40,729 nt of DNA, taken from Chara braunii (Eukaryota; Streptophyta; Charophyceae; Charales; Characeae). A program made the translations under genes and the position numbers. Each line of letters starts with the position of its first letter. Positions within the stretch are counted from its first letter, which is position 1. The notes under the pieces are model-generated. The model was given only the letters and a program-made list of their open reading frames with translations. It made no database searches and was not told the origin of the DNA. Where the stretch lies: NCBI GenBank assembly GCA_003427395.1, contig BFEA01000513.1, positions 359,347 through 400,075 of the forward strand. The letters are read 5' to 3'. Positions 1 through 9,371 of this stretch are shown piece by piece.

Positions 1-2
1 AT

Positions 3-7
<5 letters not shown>

Positions 8-41
<34 letters not shown>
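8..41. repeat. poly-T tract
   Basis: An almost pure run of about 34 T opens the window. On the minus strand it would be a poly-A tail, so it could mark the end of a retroposed copy that lies outside the window, but no target-site duplication can be judged. It may equally be simple-sequence expansion. Confidence 0.9.
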
Positions 42-44
<3 letters not shown>

Positions 45-48
45 CGGT

Positions 49-135
49 AGGTCGGACATACCTTGTCCAATCCAACGTCCGACCAGACGTCCGGTCGGAC
101 ATCTCGGACGATCAGGGGGGTCCTGGACATCCAGG
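49..135. repeat. GTCGGAC-rich palindromic stretch
   Basis: The motif GTCGGAC and its complement GTCCGAC recur here. GTCCGACC (77-84) and GGTCGGAC (93-100) make a perfect 8 bp stem with an 8-base loop. CCTGG (122-126) and CCAGG (131-135) make a second stem with a 4-base loop. No known regulatory site is recognised. Confidence 0.6.
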
Positions 136-149
136 CCGGTAACCTCGAA

Positions 150-490
150 ACAAATCACATTGATGTCGATGTCGCCCTCCCTATGTATGTGCAAGTCACG
201 TGCAAGCGCACCTAATCAAAAATCTTTTTAATCCTAATTTAATCAAAAAAAAAAAAAAGGGCCGACAACCAATGCCGGATTTACAATCATCAAAAGAAAG
301 AGACATCACACGCGCACCTTAAGTCCACGCACCCACATACTCCCTACTCTATTCAACCGTCCAGTCAACATAAACTACAAATACAGCCGCGTCGCGCGCA
401 TTATACTTAAACTTTAAACCGAACTCATTCTTCTGTCGCTTGCAAAAACCAGGGTGGATACCCTTGTAACGATATTCACGCCGATGACGT
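150..490 (+). mobile_element. LTR-like dispersed repeat, copy 1
   Basis: About 340 bp that matches the reverse complement of 14010-14330 in the same order. Shared blocks include a T-rich TTTTTAATCCTA stretch (near 224), TACAATCATCAA (near 280), CGCGCACCTTAA (near 311), TGTCGCTTGCAAAAA (near 434) and GGATACCCTTGTAA (near 457). Two diverged copies in opposite orientation indicate a mobile repeat. The single-unit structure resembles an LTR or the end of a retroelement, but no terminal TG...CA and no PBS could be fixed for this family. It is followed immediately by the stem-loop cluster. Confidence 0.55.
241..258. repeat. poly-A tract inside LTR-like repeat
   Basis: A-rich run that is absent as a pure tract from the inverted partner near 14240-14260, where the sequence is AAATCAAAAGCAAAG. 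It looks like a local expansion after the two copies separated. Confidence 0.6.
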
Positions 491-964
491 TCCACCCTAT
501 GAGAATGGGAGTGTGTTTGCATCAGGGGCCGACGACTGTGTGTTTAAGTGGTGGGGCAGACGGAGGCCTACTAGGCTGCTGGCTGACTGTCTGCGCAGGG
601 CACAACTCTTCATAAAGAATAGCTGCTCCTATTCAACGTGGAACAACAGCTAACCCTGTAGGTTTCAGCGCACGACTCTCACCCAGCAGATACCGGAATC
701 GAATTGTACGAGCCTTACTGAGGCTAGCTCCTTTTGGAGCAGGGTCATCAGAAAGACATGAGGCGCAGTCCATTTTGACGACGAGATCGTCGGACACGTG
801 GCCGAAATCAGTTGCGCGAAGTTGCATGGCCCCTGCGCAAGGATGACACACATAAACTGAAGAAAAAAAAAATCCAAAATTTTCTTTTTTTGGGTCCGAA
901 TTTCAAACAGGGGGACACTGCGACAGGTGGTATAGCTAGGAAGTTGGAGCCCCCACAAGAAGTT

Positions 965-995
965 GCAGGCGGCCGTTTTCAACGGAAAAACCTGC
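965..995. other. two-tier stem-loop
   Basis: An outer stem GCAGG/CCTGC (965-969, 991-995) encloses an inner stem CCGTT/AACGG (973-977, 981-985) with a TTC loop. Both stems are perfect. Part of the stem-loop cluster. Confidence 0.65.
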
Positions 996-1091
996 CCGTT
1001 TTAGGTAAGTTTTTTTTGTTTTGTTTGTTTTTCGTTCTTTTATTTCCCCCGCCCTGACATGGCACGTGAAACAGGCGCCCCTCCTCGTTTT

Positions 1092-1112
1092 AGCGTTGTT
1101 GCAACAAACGCT
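1092..1112. other. near-perfect palindrome, 10 bp arms
   Basis: AGCGTTGTTG pairs with CAACAAACGCT leaving one bulged A at 1106. It lies only 8 bases before the next stem-loop (1120-1135, TTCGAAT/ATTCGAA with a GG loop). Confidence 0.7.
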
Positions 1113-1300
1113 CCCCCGTTTCGAATGGATTCGAACTTGGATCCGTGGGCTAGCAGCTCGTTGGCCATTCAGTTCATGTGAATTTTTATTTTTTTTTCTT
1201 TTTCCTTTTCTTCTTAATTTTTAGTTTGTTCCTCTTCCCGTTTTGTGACCATTGGAGCTCACGAAGAAAAGAAAAAAGCGGGAAAAGACGAATACGGGCA

Positions 1301-1317
1301 AAAAAAAAAAAAAAAAA
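1301..1317. repeat. poly-A tract (17 A)
   Basis: Pure A run directly before the stem-loop GAGGCAA-T-TTGCCTC at 1319-1333. Confidence 0.9.
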
Positions 1318-1356
1318 TGAGGCAATTTGCCTCGTGGAAACTTAAAAGAAAAGAAA

Positions 1357-1463
1357 ACAGCCTTTCAGGCTGTGTGGGAGCACGATTAGCTCCCCACTCA
1401 GAACGACACGAATATTCATGGCCGCTAGATTTAAAATCTCGCGGCTCACGACAAACGCGTGAG
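1357..1463. other. four back-to-back stem-loops
   Basis: ACAGCCT-TTC-AGGCTGT (1357-1373) touches GTGGGAGC...GCTCCCCAC (1374-1397, one bulged C). Then GCCGC-T-AGATTT-A-AAATCT-C-GCGGC (1421-1445, one mismatch) shares its last base with CTCACG...CGTGAG (1445-1463). Such contiguity is what a folded RNA or an accumulation of inserted palindromes would give. Confidence 0.7.
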
Positions 1464-1713
1464 GGTGGAACTAAGGGAATTAGAGAGAGAGGGAGGAAGA
1501 GAGACAAACAGGAGGATGGGAGAGGGAGGACCTAACTCTCCCAACCTGACATCTACCCTCCCGTTTTCTGGGGAGGGCAGAGAAAAAAAGGAAGAAATGT
1601 TGTTGGTTCCAACAGCATGCACCTGGCCAAGGTGAGGGTCAGGCGCGTGCAGTTGGAAGTAGTTTATTCTTTTACTTTCTCTTGTAGATTTTTATTCTTT
1701 TTGCAGCATTCTT

Positions 1714-1733
1714 ATGAGGACACTTGTCCTCAT
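1714..1733. other. perfect 9 bp stem, 2-base loop
   Basis: ATGAGGACA and TGTCCTCAT flank a CT loop. The next stem, TACCTCT/AGAGGTA (1741-1767), begins 8 bases later. Confidence 0.75.
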
Positions 1734-1941
1734 GGGGTGCTACCTCTCACAGAAACTGCCAGAGGTAACTGTCACGATCCCGTTTTTAGAGGAGCCTGAA
1801 AATGGAGGGGTCAAAAAGGAAGAGGCTCGACGTATCTGCCGAGGGAAAAGGGTCCCGATACATCAAAATGAAAGGGGGGGTTGTATCTCTCCAACCCCTT
1901 ATAAAAAAAATAAAAGAAAAACAGATTTGGACATGTCATGA

Positions 1942-1977
1942 CCTCAGCTATCTCATGAAATTCCGAGATAGTTGAGG
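1942..1977. other. 13 bp stem with one wobble
   Basis: CCTCAGCTATCTC (1942-1954) pairs with GAGATAGTTGAGG (1965-1977) except for one position that would be a G-U pair in RNA if the plus strand is transcribed. The stem is followed by an A/G-rich run, not T-rich, so it does not look like a bacterial-type terminator on the plus strand. Confidence 0.7.
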
Positions 1978-2030
1978 AAAGAAAAGAAAAAGAAAAATAG
2001 AACAGTTAAAGAAACTGCCCCACTAAACCT

Positions 2031-2170
2031 GTGGTTGTCGTACGACCACCGTTAGCGTTTGATCTTGGCCAGATCAAGGGCTCACTATGAGCCCGCAATT
2101 TTGCCTGGGGGATGGAGTGATGTCCAACCCTCCTCAGCCACTATAAATCAGGCAGTTGTCCCCAACTGCC
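2031..2170. other. run of stem-loops with a TATA-like site
   Basis: GTGGT/ACCAC (2031-2049), TTGATCT/AGATCAA (2059-2077), GGGCTC/GAGCCC (2078-2094) and GGCAGTTG/CAACTGCC (2151-2170) follow in order. Between the last two is CTATAAAT at 2141-2148. A promoter is possible but there is no supporting gene downstream. Confidence 0.5.
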
Positions 2171-2499
2171 ACATAGAAAGCACTCGTGCTGTCAGTGTGT
2201 GGCAAGCACACTTGAGTGTTGTTGGGCTGGAGGAGTTGTTATAGGCAACGTGAGAGGAGGTTGGAGCTCTGCAATGGAGCGCGAGAGGAGCAGGGCAGCC
2301 ATAGTCGGGGTAGGGAGCACTCTGCTCCACTTCCCTCTGGCTGATGTTGTTCGTGTGAAGAGGCACTCGGGACTCTGCGGGACCAAGGCGGCACATCAGG
2401 AGTATACTATGGGTCTGGATTTTGTCGAGGGCCCATATGTTATTAATTTGACACATGTTTTTGTGCGGTAGCGACGAACGTCAGGGCCACGTTAGTCGA

Positions 2500-4409
2500 G
2501 GTACCGGTGTACTGAACTACGACAAGTACTGGCGGGCGGACCTTTGGCAGACAATTTTTTCATTTTTGTAGGGAAGTGCTGCTGAAACTTTTCAACGTCA
2601 ATCCAACCACTTTTGGGGCGTTACGCTAGCGAAATTGTGGTTCGTCAGGCATACACTAAGTGGAGGGAGGGTGCTAGATATTTTCGGTGGGACGAGGGGT
2701 TCTCCGTCAACGTCAGTGAAGGGGCACATTGCAGCGTGACTATTGCGGCAGTACAACAGGCGGCACTAGAGGTATCAGTGATAGTATGTCAGTTGAACCA
2801 AGTTTTTCAAGGTGGAACGACACGTCATTTTTTTTTGTTTATGAGTGTTGGCGGTAGCAAGGCCATCAGCATTGGCGTAGTGGGATCTTTTCACCAGCGA
2901 GGCATGTAAGTAGGACGGGTGGTGCCGGTAGAATCGACACTCACGGTTTTTATTTTCCTTGTAAGGCTTGGTAGAAGTGGTCTTGGCGAGCGTCGTCATC
3001 AGGTGCTAAAAGGAATAATGCAGGACCACCTGAGCCTAGTTAGGACCAGTTGGCACTGACATAGAACCGTGAACTTTATTTTTTTGGGATGTGTGCAACT
3101 CGCCGTTTTCACACTTAGGGTTACCCCGTGTAGGATTTGCGAGTCGAGAACGGATTGGGACTAGCGGTTGGTGTGAGACTTGCTTTGGGACTAAGGTCTT
3201 TTTCGACGATGGGTATGTTTTTACTTGCCTTTCTTGAGTAAGCCAGAGCGCGTTCGACACTACTTCACTCAAGGTCAGTTGATTCACTCAGATTACTTTT
3301 CACACCTCTGTGAACCCAGATTTTGCTTGACCCTGTTTGTTTTGAGTGTTCAAAATAAAAGGTTGAGTAAAGCGTGTGTGGTCATGCATGTGAAAAGTGG
3401 GACCTGACGAGAGTATGGGTTGCAGGATTTTGTTTTTTTGGACCTGTGGTTGCTTTTGTGTGTGCATATAGGTAGAAGTATGTTAACAAAGGAGATTGAT
3501 TATGCCTGATTATCTTCCTTTTACTTTTCACCTGCCTGCATGCCAAAAATGATTCGTTGTTTTCAAAAACATTAATTCAGTGCGCACCGTAAAATAAATT
3601 TGATTGAAAGAGAGCAGATAAGGATAAACGAACTTTGTCTTTTTCCCGAGGATTGACACTTTTATCCCGAATGATCTTATTTACATATACCTGTCCAAAT
3701 GATCCTCATTCTCTATCTCCTTCGATTTCTTTTCGTCCAAGTTACCCTGGGCATAGGAAAAATGAGAATAATTTAAACCTACTTGCGGTGGACACATTCT
3801 TTTTCTCTATAAAGCATCTAGGGCGGGGGTTCGTTGCTTCAGGAGCCGACCCTATTATTGACCCAGAGTGAACCGTTTAATGGGGGGGTACTTTGCCGAT
3901 TCGATGGAGACGGCCCGACTTCTGAGATCCGAGCTCTGTGCTCGAGCGAGGATGAGGACTAACCCAAACCACGTCCTAGAGGGAGAGGCATGCAAACTTC
4001 AAGCAATGCACCTGATCAAGAATCATTCGCAAAGCAGCCTGTCATCCAAGAAGATTACAAACGTATGGAGACAAGTGTGTGCATGTCTAATCCTAGGTTG
4101 GCGGTAGGATGGAATGGATAACTTTGACAACGCATCTCATCAAGTTAAAACTAGGGCAGTCCGATTACCTTATCGGTTGCATTCGAGGTTATTATCGGAA
4201 GCCAACTTTTAGTTAGCGGCGCAGTATGATATCTTATTGCGTCGAATCCGACTTGAGGTGGTTGGATTTTATTTTGATATTATACTGTTGGATGTATCTA
4301 ATGATGATTTTGATTCCTTCAATTATCATTTCAAATTGTACATATATTCATGTTGATTACGGTGACTCGTTTTGATACAACTATATGTGGGTGTTATAGT
4401 TTTTTTTTT
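2500..4409. other. no recognisable feature
   Basis: Mixed-composition sequence with ORFs below 100 codons and no domain. Only scattered short palindromes are seen (for example CGCTAGCG near 2625). No tandem repeat and no match to other parts of the window were noticed. Confidence 0.4.
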
Positions 4410-4741
4410 CCTGGTGTCTAAAGGGATTAGGATTGAGTTGAGGGTTTCACGCTTGGTTGAGACTGTCTTAGTCGACCGCCGTCCGTTTTGTACTTAGGAG
4501 ATCAGCGCCCTAACGGACAAACGACGTCACGGTTCAATAAGTGTTTTAATCTCGCATACCTATACTACAGTGAGCAAGCAAACGCCCTCGGTTGACCCAG
4601 CTCTGCAATTGCATTTAAAACTTTCGCACGTGGGTCGGTAGCTTGGTAGGGATACACCACTAAGGGTGGTGACAGCCCCTTAGGGAAGCGAGTTGTACCC
4701 TGCGGGAACCTATCCTATCGTAAGGGACCGTGGGAAGTACA
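4410..4741 (+). mobile_element. LTR 3' end, plus orientation
   Basis: This stretch is homologous to 28208-28591 (same strand) and to the reverse complements of 5267-5590 and 37402-37700. Shared blocks are TCTAAAGGGATTAGGA (near 4418), GTCTTAGTCGACC (near 4463), CGCATACC (near 4553), ATGCCCTC-like CGCCCTCGGTTGAC (near 4583), GGTAGCTTGGTAGGGATAC (near 4637) and GTTGTACCCTGCGGG (near 4691). It ends GTACA, two bases before a PBS, exactly as an LTR end should. The upstream part of the LTR was not recognised, so it is truncated or too diverged. Confidence 0.65.
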
Positions 4742-4743
4742 GT

Positions 4744-4761
4744 TGGCGCACCCGGCTAGAG
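4744..4761 (+). other. primer-binding site (PBS)
   Basis: TGGCGCACCCGGCTAGAG begins with TGG, the complement of a tRNA CCA end. The equivalents in the three other copies are TGGCGCACTCGTCCAGAG, TTGCGCAATCGGTTGGAG and TGGCGCAGTCGGTCGGAG. The consensus TGGCGCAGTCGGTNGGAG is of the kind used by several Ty3/gypsy-type elements to bind the 3' end of a tRNA primer. Which tRNA is meant here was not determined. Confidence 0.6.
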
Positions 4762-5246
4762 CAGCGAAGGGACGACGCAACTGCGCCCATCTGCGTGGTC
4801 CGCGAGATTACTTTGTGTCGTCCCCAAGTTGTCTCTGATTTTGTTTTTTTGTTTAACTTCTGCGTAACATGGTCGGGAGGGCTTCCGCCTCTTCGCGAGA
4901 AAAAAGTGGGGGTTGATGCCCTCGACACAGTAATCCCTCTTATTTCAAAATTTGAAAGAAAAAATTTATTCCGCTCGATGATCGCGCCAAAGTTCCCTTC
5001 CCCACTTTTAGTAGAACAAGAACGAAGTTATGGCAACAATTACTTATGCGCTCGCTAAGGCACGATCAATTACCAACTGACGTGAGACCAAATATTTTTC
5101 AAAAAGACGGGTTCATTCATGCAAGTGAGTGGGTCCCTCCCGATCAACCCCTGAAATATCGTCGAGTTGAAAATCGCTTGTTTACAGAAAGCAGTTCGTC
5201 ACTGGGACCCTCCTAGCCGCGTCAAGCAAGATCCGGTATTTTGTCG
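4762..5246. other. leaders of two facing retroelements
   Basis: This 485 bp segment lies between two PBSs that point toward each other, so it should hold the truncated leader/internal ends of two elements. Near the right end, ACTGGGACCCTCCTAGCCGC (5201-5220) matches in reverse the leader at 28674-28695 and the one at 37311-37335. An ORF at 4693-5058 (121 codons) starts inside the LTR and shows no recognisable domain. Confidence 0.45.
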
Positions 5247-5264
5247 CTCCAACCGATTGCGCAA
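5247..5264 (-). other. primer-binding site, degenerate
   Basis: On the minus strand this reads TTGCGCAATCGGTTGGAG, one base off at the TGG end compared with the best copy at 37382-37399. It is separated by two bases from the LTR end at 5267. Confidence 0.6.
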
Positions 5265-6974
5265 GTTATACCTCCATCGAGTCCCTATGACTCGACAGGG
5301 TTCTGCAAGGTACAACTTACCTTCACACGCAGCAATTGTCACCATCCCTTGTGTGGGCGTATCCCTGCTGAGCTACGGAATTGCATGTGGAAGTTTTTTA
5401 CATGCAATCCTTTAGGTGCCTCAGTTGAGGGCATTTCTCGTAGCTACAGTAGAGGGGGTATGCGTGGTCACACCTGAATCAAACCCGTACCCGGACCAAC
5501 ACTTGGGGTTGTGATCTCCCATGTGAGGCCTTACGTCATTCGACTAGGACATAAAACTACTAGACGTCTCAACTCTAAGAACAAAGATAGTTCGAACCAT
5601 AACGATCAAATTCACAATTTAATATCGTGTGTGAACGATAGACTAGAAGTAGTCTTTTTCATACATATACACACCTTTCAAAACCTGGAGTAAGATAAAA
5701 AAGAGGAAAAATGATAAATTCATCGATTAAGAGGACTAGTCGGCATTTGATTGCCATCTGAGTGTTCTCACAATATAGCTTGTCTATCATTTTCATAATG
5801 ACACTGTAAAAGTCAATGTCAAGCTTCACCAACTAACCTACATGATGTACACGCATATGTAGACGAGGCCACATTGCATTGCATTAACAAAGTCAACCTT
5901 ACCAGTGTTACCACTTCTTGTATCTTGCATCCCTTTAAAGCACACGAGACCTCGACCATTATCAAACCTTCATACAAAAAATTCAACCCATTTTAATGTC
6001 TTTTGAAATAAACCAGATGAAATCCCAAAGAACCATCCCAGACCCACATGGTCAAGGTTTTAGGTAAAGTTCTAGGAACAAGTAAAAGTTGAGTCATAAA
6101 CCGACTTGTTGTCACTCGGTAACAAAAAATAATGAAATTAAAATGTTTAACACACTCGCAGGTTCACATTCCCTGTGTCACAAAACCAAAGCAGGCGTCA
6201 TTTGTCGAGTTAACGAAGATCAACTCTGTCGGGACTCTTAACTAACTAAGGGTATTTTCCAACAACTATATAAACTTGGAAAAAAATGGGCAGCACATCC
6301 CCTAAAGAAGTGTGCTTGCAAAATATATATTTAGTCAAATCTAAAGAGAAAATATCAGAGTCAAAGACTATCTAAGAATAAATCAACTTTTTGGTTTCAG
6401 TAAAACTTTCGCCTTCATTTCTCCTAACAAGAAAGGTTTTCATAATTTTAACTTAATCCAAAGATCGGACTAACTCTTCTTTAAAGAGTTTCTTGTCATT
6501 TTAACTAAATCTATAGTTTTATAAGAAATTCTGACAGCATCTTCCTAAAGGAAGCGGACTCCCAAAATTTATACTGACCCAAAGGTTAGTCAAAAGCATA
6601 AAAAAGTAAAGCGAGCATGAAAAAACAATGTAATAATAGAAATCGATGATTATTTGTCTATCGTTCAAACACAAGGTGAACTCTAATAGACTAGATATCA
6701 AATCAACATGCATAAATGAGAGAAGAGTAAGACGATACCGCAATGCAAGGCAAGCAAAGCGATGCATTATTGTTCATTTATCAAACTTCGTCTCAGGTTC
6801 ATGTGCGAAAAACCTACAAATATCCTGTATCTGATTTCATTCCTCACAATTTTTTGCAAAAATAAACAGGCAACCAAAGGATCATAGTCTGACTCGTGTC
6901 TGGCCTTTCAAAAACTAAATAAACATTAAGTTAAGGCATCAGTTGTTGACGCACATCTGACCCATAAATCAATG

Positions 6975-7440
6975 AAATGCAGCAACTATACTTATTTTGT
7001 ACCAACCCTCTCTAGGCCTGAAGATGTCACGCCACTATAGACCACAAATCAAAGCAAATATCATTTTTCCCCATAACCATGCAGAGATGACTCTGTTACA
7101 AAACCCGGACTTGTTCCGTCCCGACCCATGGTCCAAGCTAAAAAGTTCCACAAACGGTAGATTTTTTTCTTCAATTTAGACAAATAATTCCTCATAATGC
7201 CTGAACTTATAAAGTCTCAACCCTTGGCTCGGGTCAATGAGGCTCAAGCCAATGCAAATCATATGACAAATGACAAAGTTTCGCAATACCCAGGCTTGTT
7301 TCGTTCTGGCCCTAGCCCAGGTTTGCGAAGCGCAAAAAAATACAAACAACATAACGAACAAAACATTGTTTCGCAATACCCAGAGTTATTTTGTCTCAGC
7401 CCTTGGTCCAAGTGTGCGAAGTTTAAAATATTACTGACAA
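6975..7440. repeat. five degenerate ~90-110 bp subrepeats in the LTR
   Basis: Each unit has a core like CGCAATACCCAGGCTTGTTT followed by CTCGACCC-type sequence and GGTTTGCGAAGC. The last two cores start at 7278 and 7368, exactly 90 bp apart, giving 30 codons and so an apparently repetitive ORF at 7197-7496. The same five-unit arrangement is present in the other LTR copy at about 39055-39490, so it existed in their common ancestor. Subrepeats of this kind in an LTR are often enhancer-like; that role is inference. Confidence 0.6.
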
Positions 7441-7885
7441 CACAACGAAATGAATTATTTATCCATGTCACACAAATGATTCACAGACATAGTTAATTTT
7501 CTTATATCTCAATTGAAGTCCCGAATAAAATCATTCGAAGATAATCAATTAGATGGGCAAACGCAATAGTAGAGGGGTACATAAGTCGGGGTGTACGAGA
7601 ATCCGTGCACTCAAGCCGGCCTACCGCGTCATTCCCGACCTCTCGCGTTCCGCCTGAACCCCGACAAAGCATCCACGATCGTGTGGGCTCCTAAGGTCTT
7701 ACAGAGATTAAGCAATACGGTCTAGCTGGTGTAGAACCCTGCCAACCGCCTCCCTCTCAAGAAGTCTTACTATGAGTATCAGGGAGGGCAGAATAGACAC
7801 TCAAGACGCTTAAGGTTCGAGGAGGGGTTGCCCAAGTGTTTGCAAGAGAGTCTGTAATAATATAGCAGCGAATGTGCAACCAGAT

Positions 7886-8327
7886 TCGGGAAGTCAATGG
7901 TGTGTTGACTTTAACCATCATCAGAACAAATAAAACAATGGGGAAGGAAACCTCCAATCCAAGCGGCCGTAGTAAATAAACTTTTCAATCCAAATGGTGG
8001 CGGCTGACCAATCTTCTAGTCTGCACTGCGAAATGCTAGTCAACAACTTTTATTCTAACCCCCGAACTTTGAAAGTCAATGCACAACATTTTTGTCAACC
8101 ATACCTACAGTAAGACGATGATGACCACCAAGTCAAACAACCATCACTAACGGTTGCTCGAGGTTATAGTGATCGAACCCCCCCCCCCCCAACGATCTCA
8201 CATTCGCTGTATATCGCAACCCCTTGCCTACGGTTCGATCCTCCCCTCCTCTTCAATTTGACTTCCTTCCTTGCTTTCCCCGAGCATAGTACAACCTTTC
8301 ACATACGCGGTCTTAGCAGCACCACTC
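7886..8327. mobile_element. ~440 bp segment absent from the other LTR copy
   Basis: Both copies share GTGCAACCAGAT (ending 7885 here, 39960 there). The other copy then continues directly with the TTCTTCATCACTTTCGTCTCC stretch, which resumes here only near 8328. So this block was inserted here or deleted there. It holds a run of 13 C at 8178-8190. No terminal inverted repeats or coding capacity were recognised. Confidence 0.6.
8178..8190. repeat. poly-C tract (13 C)
   Basis: Pure C run within the copy-specific segment of the long LTR. Confidence 0.9.
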
Positions 8328-8552
8328 TTCTTCTTCACCTTCATCTCCTTTTTCGCCCCCCCTCTCCTCGATTCAACGACACCACCTTTGTGTGTAGCTT
8401 CGTCTAGCTGCAAGGAAGAAATTTTCCAATGAGCATGCAAAGTTACGGTTGTTGCGGTCTTGAAAAAAAACGGTTGTATTTCAGAGAAAGATAAATACGA
8501 TAACATGGTTTGTTCTCTCCCTCTTCTCCGCTTCTACATCTCTTTAACTACC

Positions 8553-8571
8553 TCTAACGTACCGCGTTAGA
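8553..8571. other. stem-loop in LTR
   Basis: TCTAACG and CGTTAGA make a perfect 7 bp stem around TACCG. The related stretch in the other copy (CCTCTAACGCACCTAGCC, near 40190) has lost the right arm. A CTCTAACG block after a pyrimidine-rich run also occurs near 10153 and 29702. Confidence 0.5.
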
Positions 8572-9030
8572 ACCTTAGTCGGGTTCACACCGGTATTACT
8601 GTAAATCGGGTCAAGGTTATAACCGAATTCGCCCATCACGACGAGCTGAGCAGGAAACTTACCAATCGGGCGGAATTGCACTAATCAGCTAGCAAGGACG
8701 GCAATGGCTACGCCTTCAGAGGCATCGAGGACCGCCACGGCTGCAGGAGACGGTCACAAGCAGCTGAATTAGCATAGTGATTATGGTAGCGACGAAGAAA
8801 ACTGCAGAGTCAAGGCAATTAATGTAAATTGAGGTCGACCAATACAGACTCAAGGCGGCCACATTCACATCTACGTACTTCAGTCCGCTACTGACCAAAT
8901 GTGCAAATTAAGAATGAATCTTCCGCTAAAAGATGGGAAGATACATCGCCTCACAGACCAAAATCTTCCTTCCACGTTATTCATCCTCCCGCCTTCGCTC
9001 ATTTTCATCCCGTTCTACCTTATCAATGTT

Positions 9031-9371
9031 TGAACTTTCTTCCCCGCTCATGGTTGCTTACGCCTGCTAGCCACCACCTCCGAGCGCACTCAGTTGCAAT
9101 CCCGTCGAGGTAAAAAGGACAGACTGCATCGGGCTTTTCGTTACCTTCTCACTGCTATGCGCAAATCTCTTTTTCTAGTTCTATGTTGTTTCTCATATTA
9201 CGTTTTTTCTTCGTTGTACACTTCCTCCTGCTCCTTCACTGCCACTTCTCAACCTTACACCACCTTGCCCTTGAATGCACCCGACCAAATAGCATCCAAG
9301 TTTTTCCTTACATTGTGGCTCGCTCTAACAACAGGCATGAAAGCGATGTCTTTTCCTGACTAGCAACGACG
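9031..9371. other. no recognisable feature
   Basis: Flank of the long LTR. The homology with the other copy fades here, and no target-site duplication or terminal TG was identified. Confidence 0.3.

Larger units (their letters stand above)
556..2500. repeat. dense cluster of unrelated stem-loops
   Basis: At least 22 short inverted repeats follow one another, often back to back. Stems seen (outer coordinates): 556-594, 566-576, 617-634, 711-725, 727-740, 779-792, 812-840, 965-995, 1092-1112, 1120-1135, 1319-1333, 1357-1373, 1374-1397, 1421-1445, 1445-1463, 1517-1543, 1556-1577, 1601-1614, 1620-1634, 1714-1733, 1741-1767, 1942-1977, 2059-2077, 2078-2094, 2151-2170, 2194-2212, 2314-2328, 2472-2498. 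The stem sequences differ from one another, so this is not a tandem repeat of one unit; what is shared is the architecture (stems of 5-13 bp, loops of 1-13). Many are separated by purine-rich spacers such as AAAAGAAAAGAAAA. My rough expectation for perfect stems of 7 bp or more with such loops is one or two in 2 kb of random sequence; I count nine, plus five longer ones with a bulge or mismatch. No gene family is recognised; it may be structured RNA, a palindrome-rich mobile element or organelle-derived DNA. Confidence 0.7.
5267..9030 (-). mobile_element. very long LTR (about 3.7 kb), copy 1
   Basis: The whole stretch is co-linear with 37402-40650 at lower identity. Matching blocks occur throughout: GAACGATAGACTAGAAGTAG (5633), CACAATATAGCTT (5770), ACAAAACCAAAGCAGGC (6180), AAGCGAGCATGAAAAAACAA (6609), GGGGTACATAAGT (7574), GGAGGGGTTGCCCAA (7820), AATTAGCATAGTG (8767) and TTAAGAATGAATCTT (8908). 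On the minus strand it runs from about 9030 to the LTR end just before the PBS. Because both copies continue for more than 3 kb upstream of the PBS, the simplest reading is an LTR of roughly 3.3-3.8 kb. The 5' boundary (TG) could not be fixed. No reverse transcriptase or other element protein is visible. Known plant elements such as Ogre have LTRs of several kb; membership of that lineage is not shown. Confidence 0.6.

Noticed and set aside
1110-1175. tRNA gene on the minus strand (AAGTTCGAATCCA near 1125-1137)
   Set aside because: No paired T stem, anticodon stem or acceptor stem; the TTCGAAT is explained by the stem-loop at 1120-1135.
1000-1225. Possible intron, TTTTAGGTAAGT near 1000 and CTTAATTTTTAG near 1213
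   Set aside because: Splice-like words are expected by chance in T-rich DNA, and no exon-like coding sequence flanks them.
1942-1977. Intrinsic transcription terminator
   Set aside because: No U run follows on the plus strand; on the minus strand T-rich sequence does follow, but the genome appears eukaryotic, where this type is not expected.
4410-5590. First read as a DNA transposon with 350 bp terminal inverted repeats
   Set aside because: The right arm continues into a 3.7 kb match with 37402-40650, and the arms end at PBS-like motifs, so facing LTR ends explain it better.
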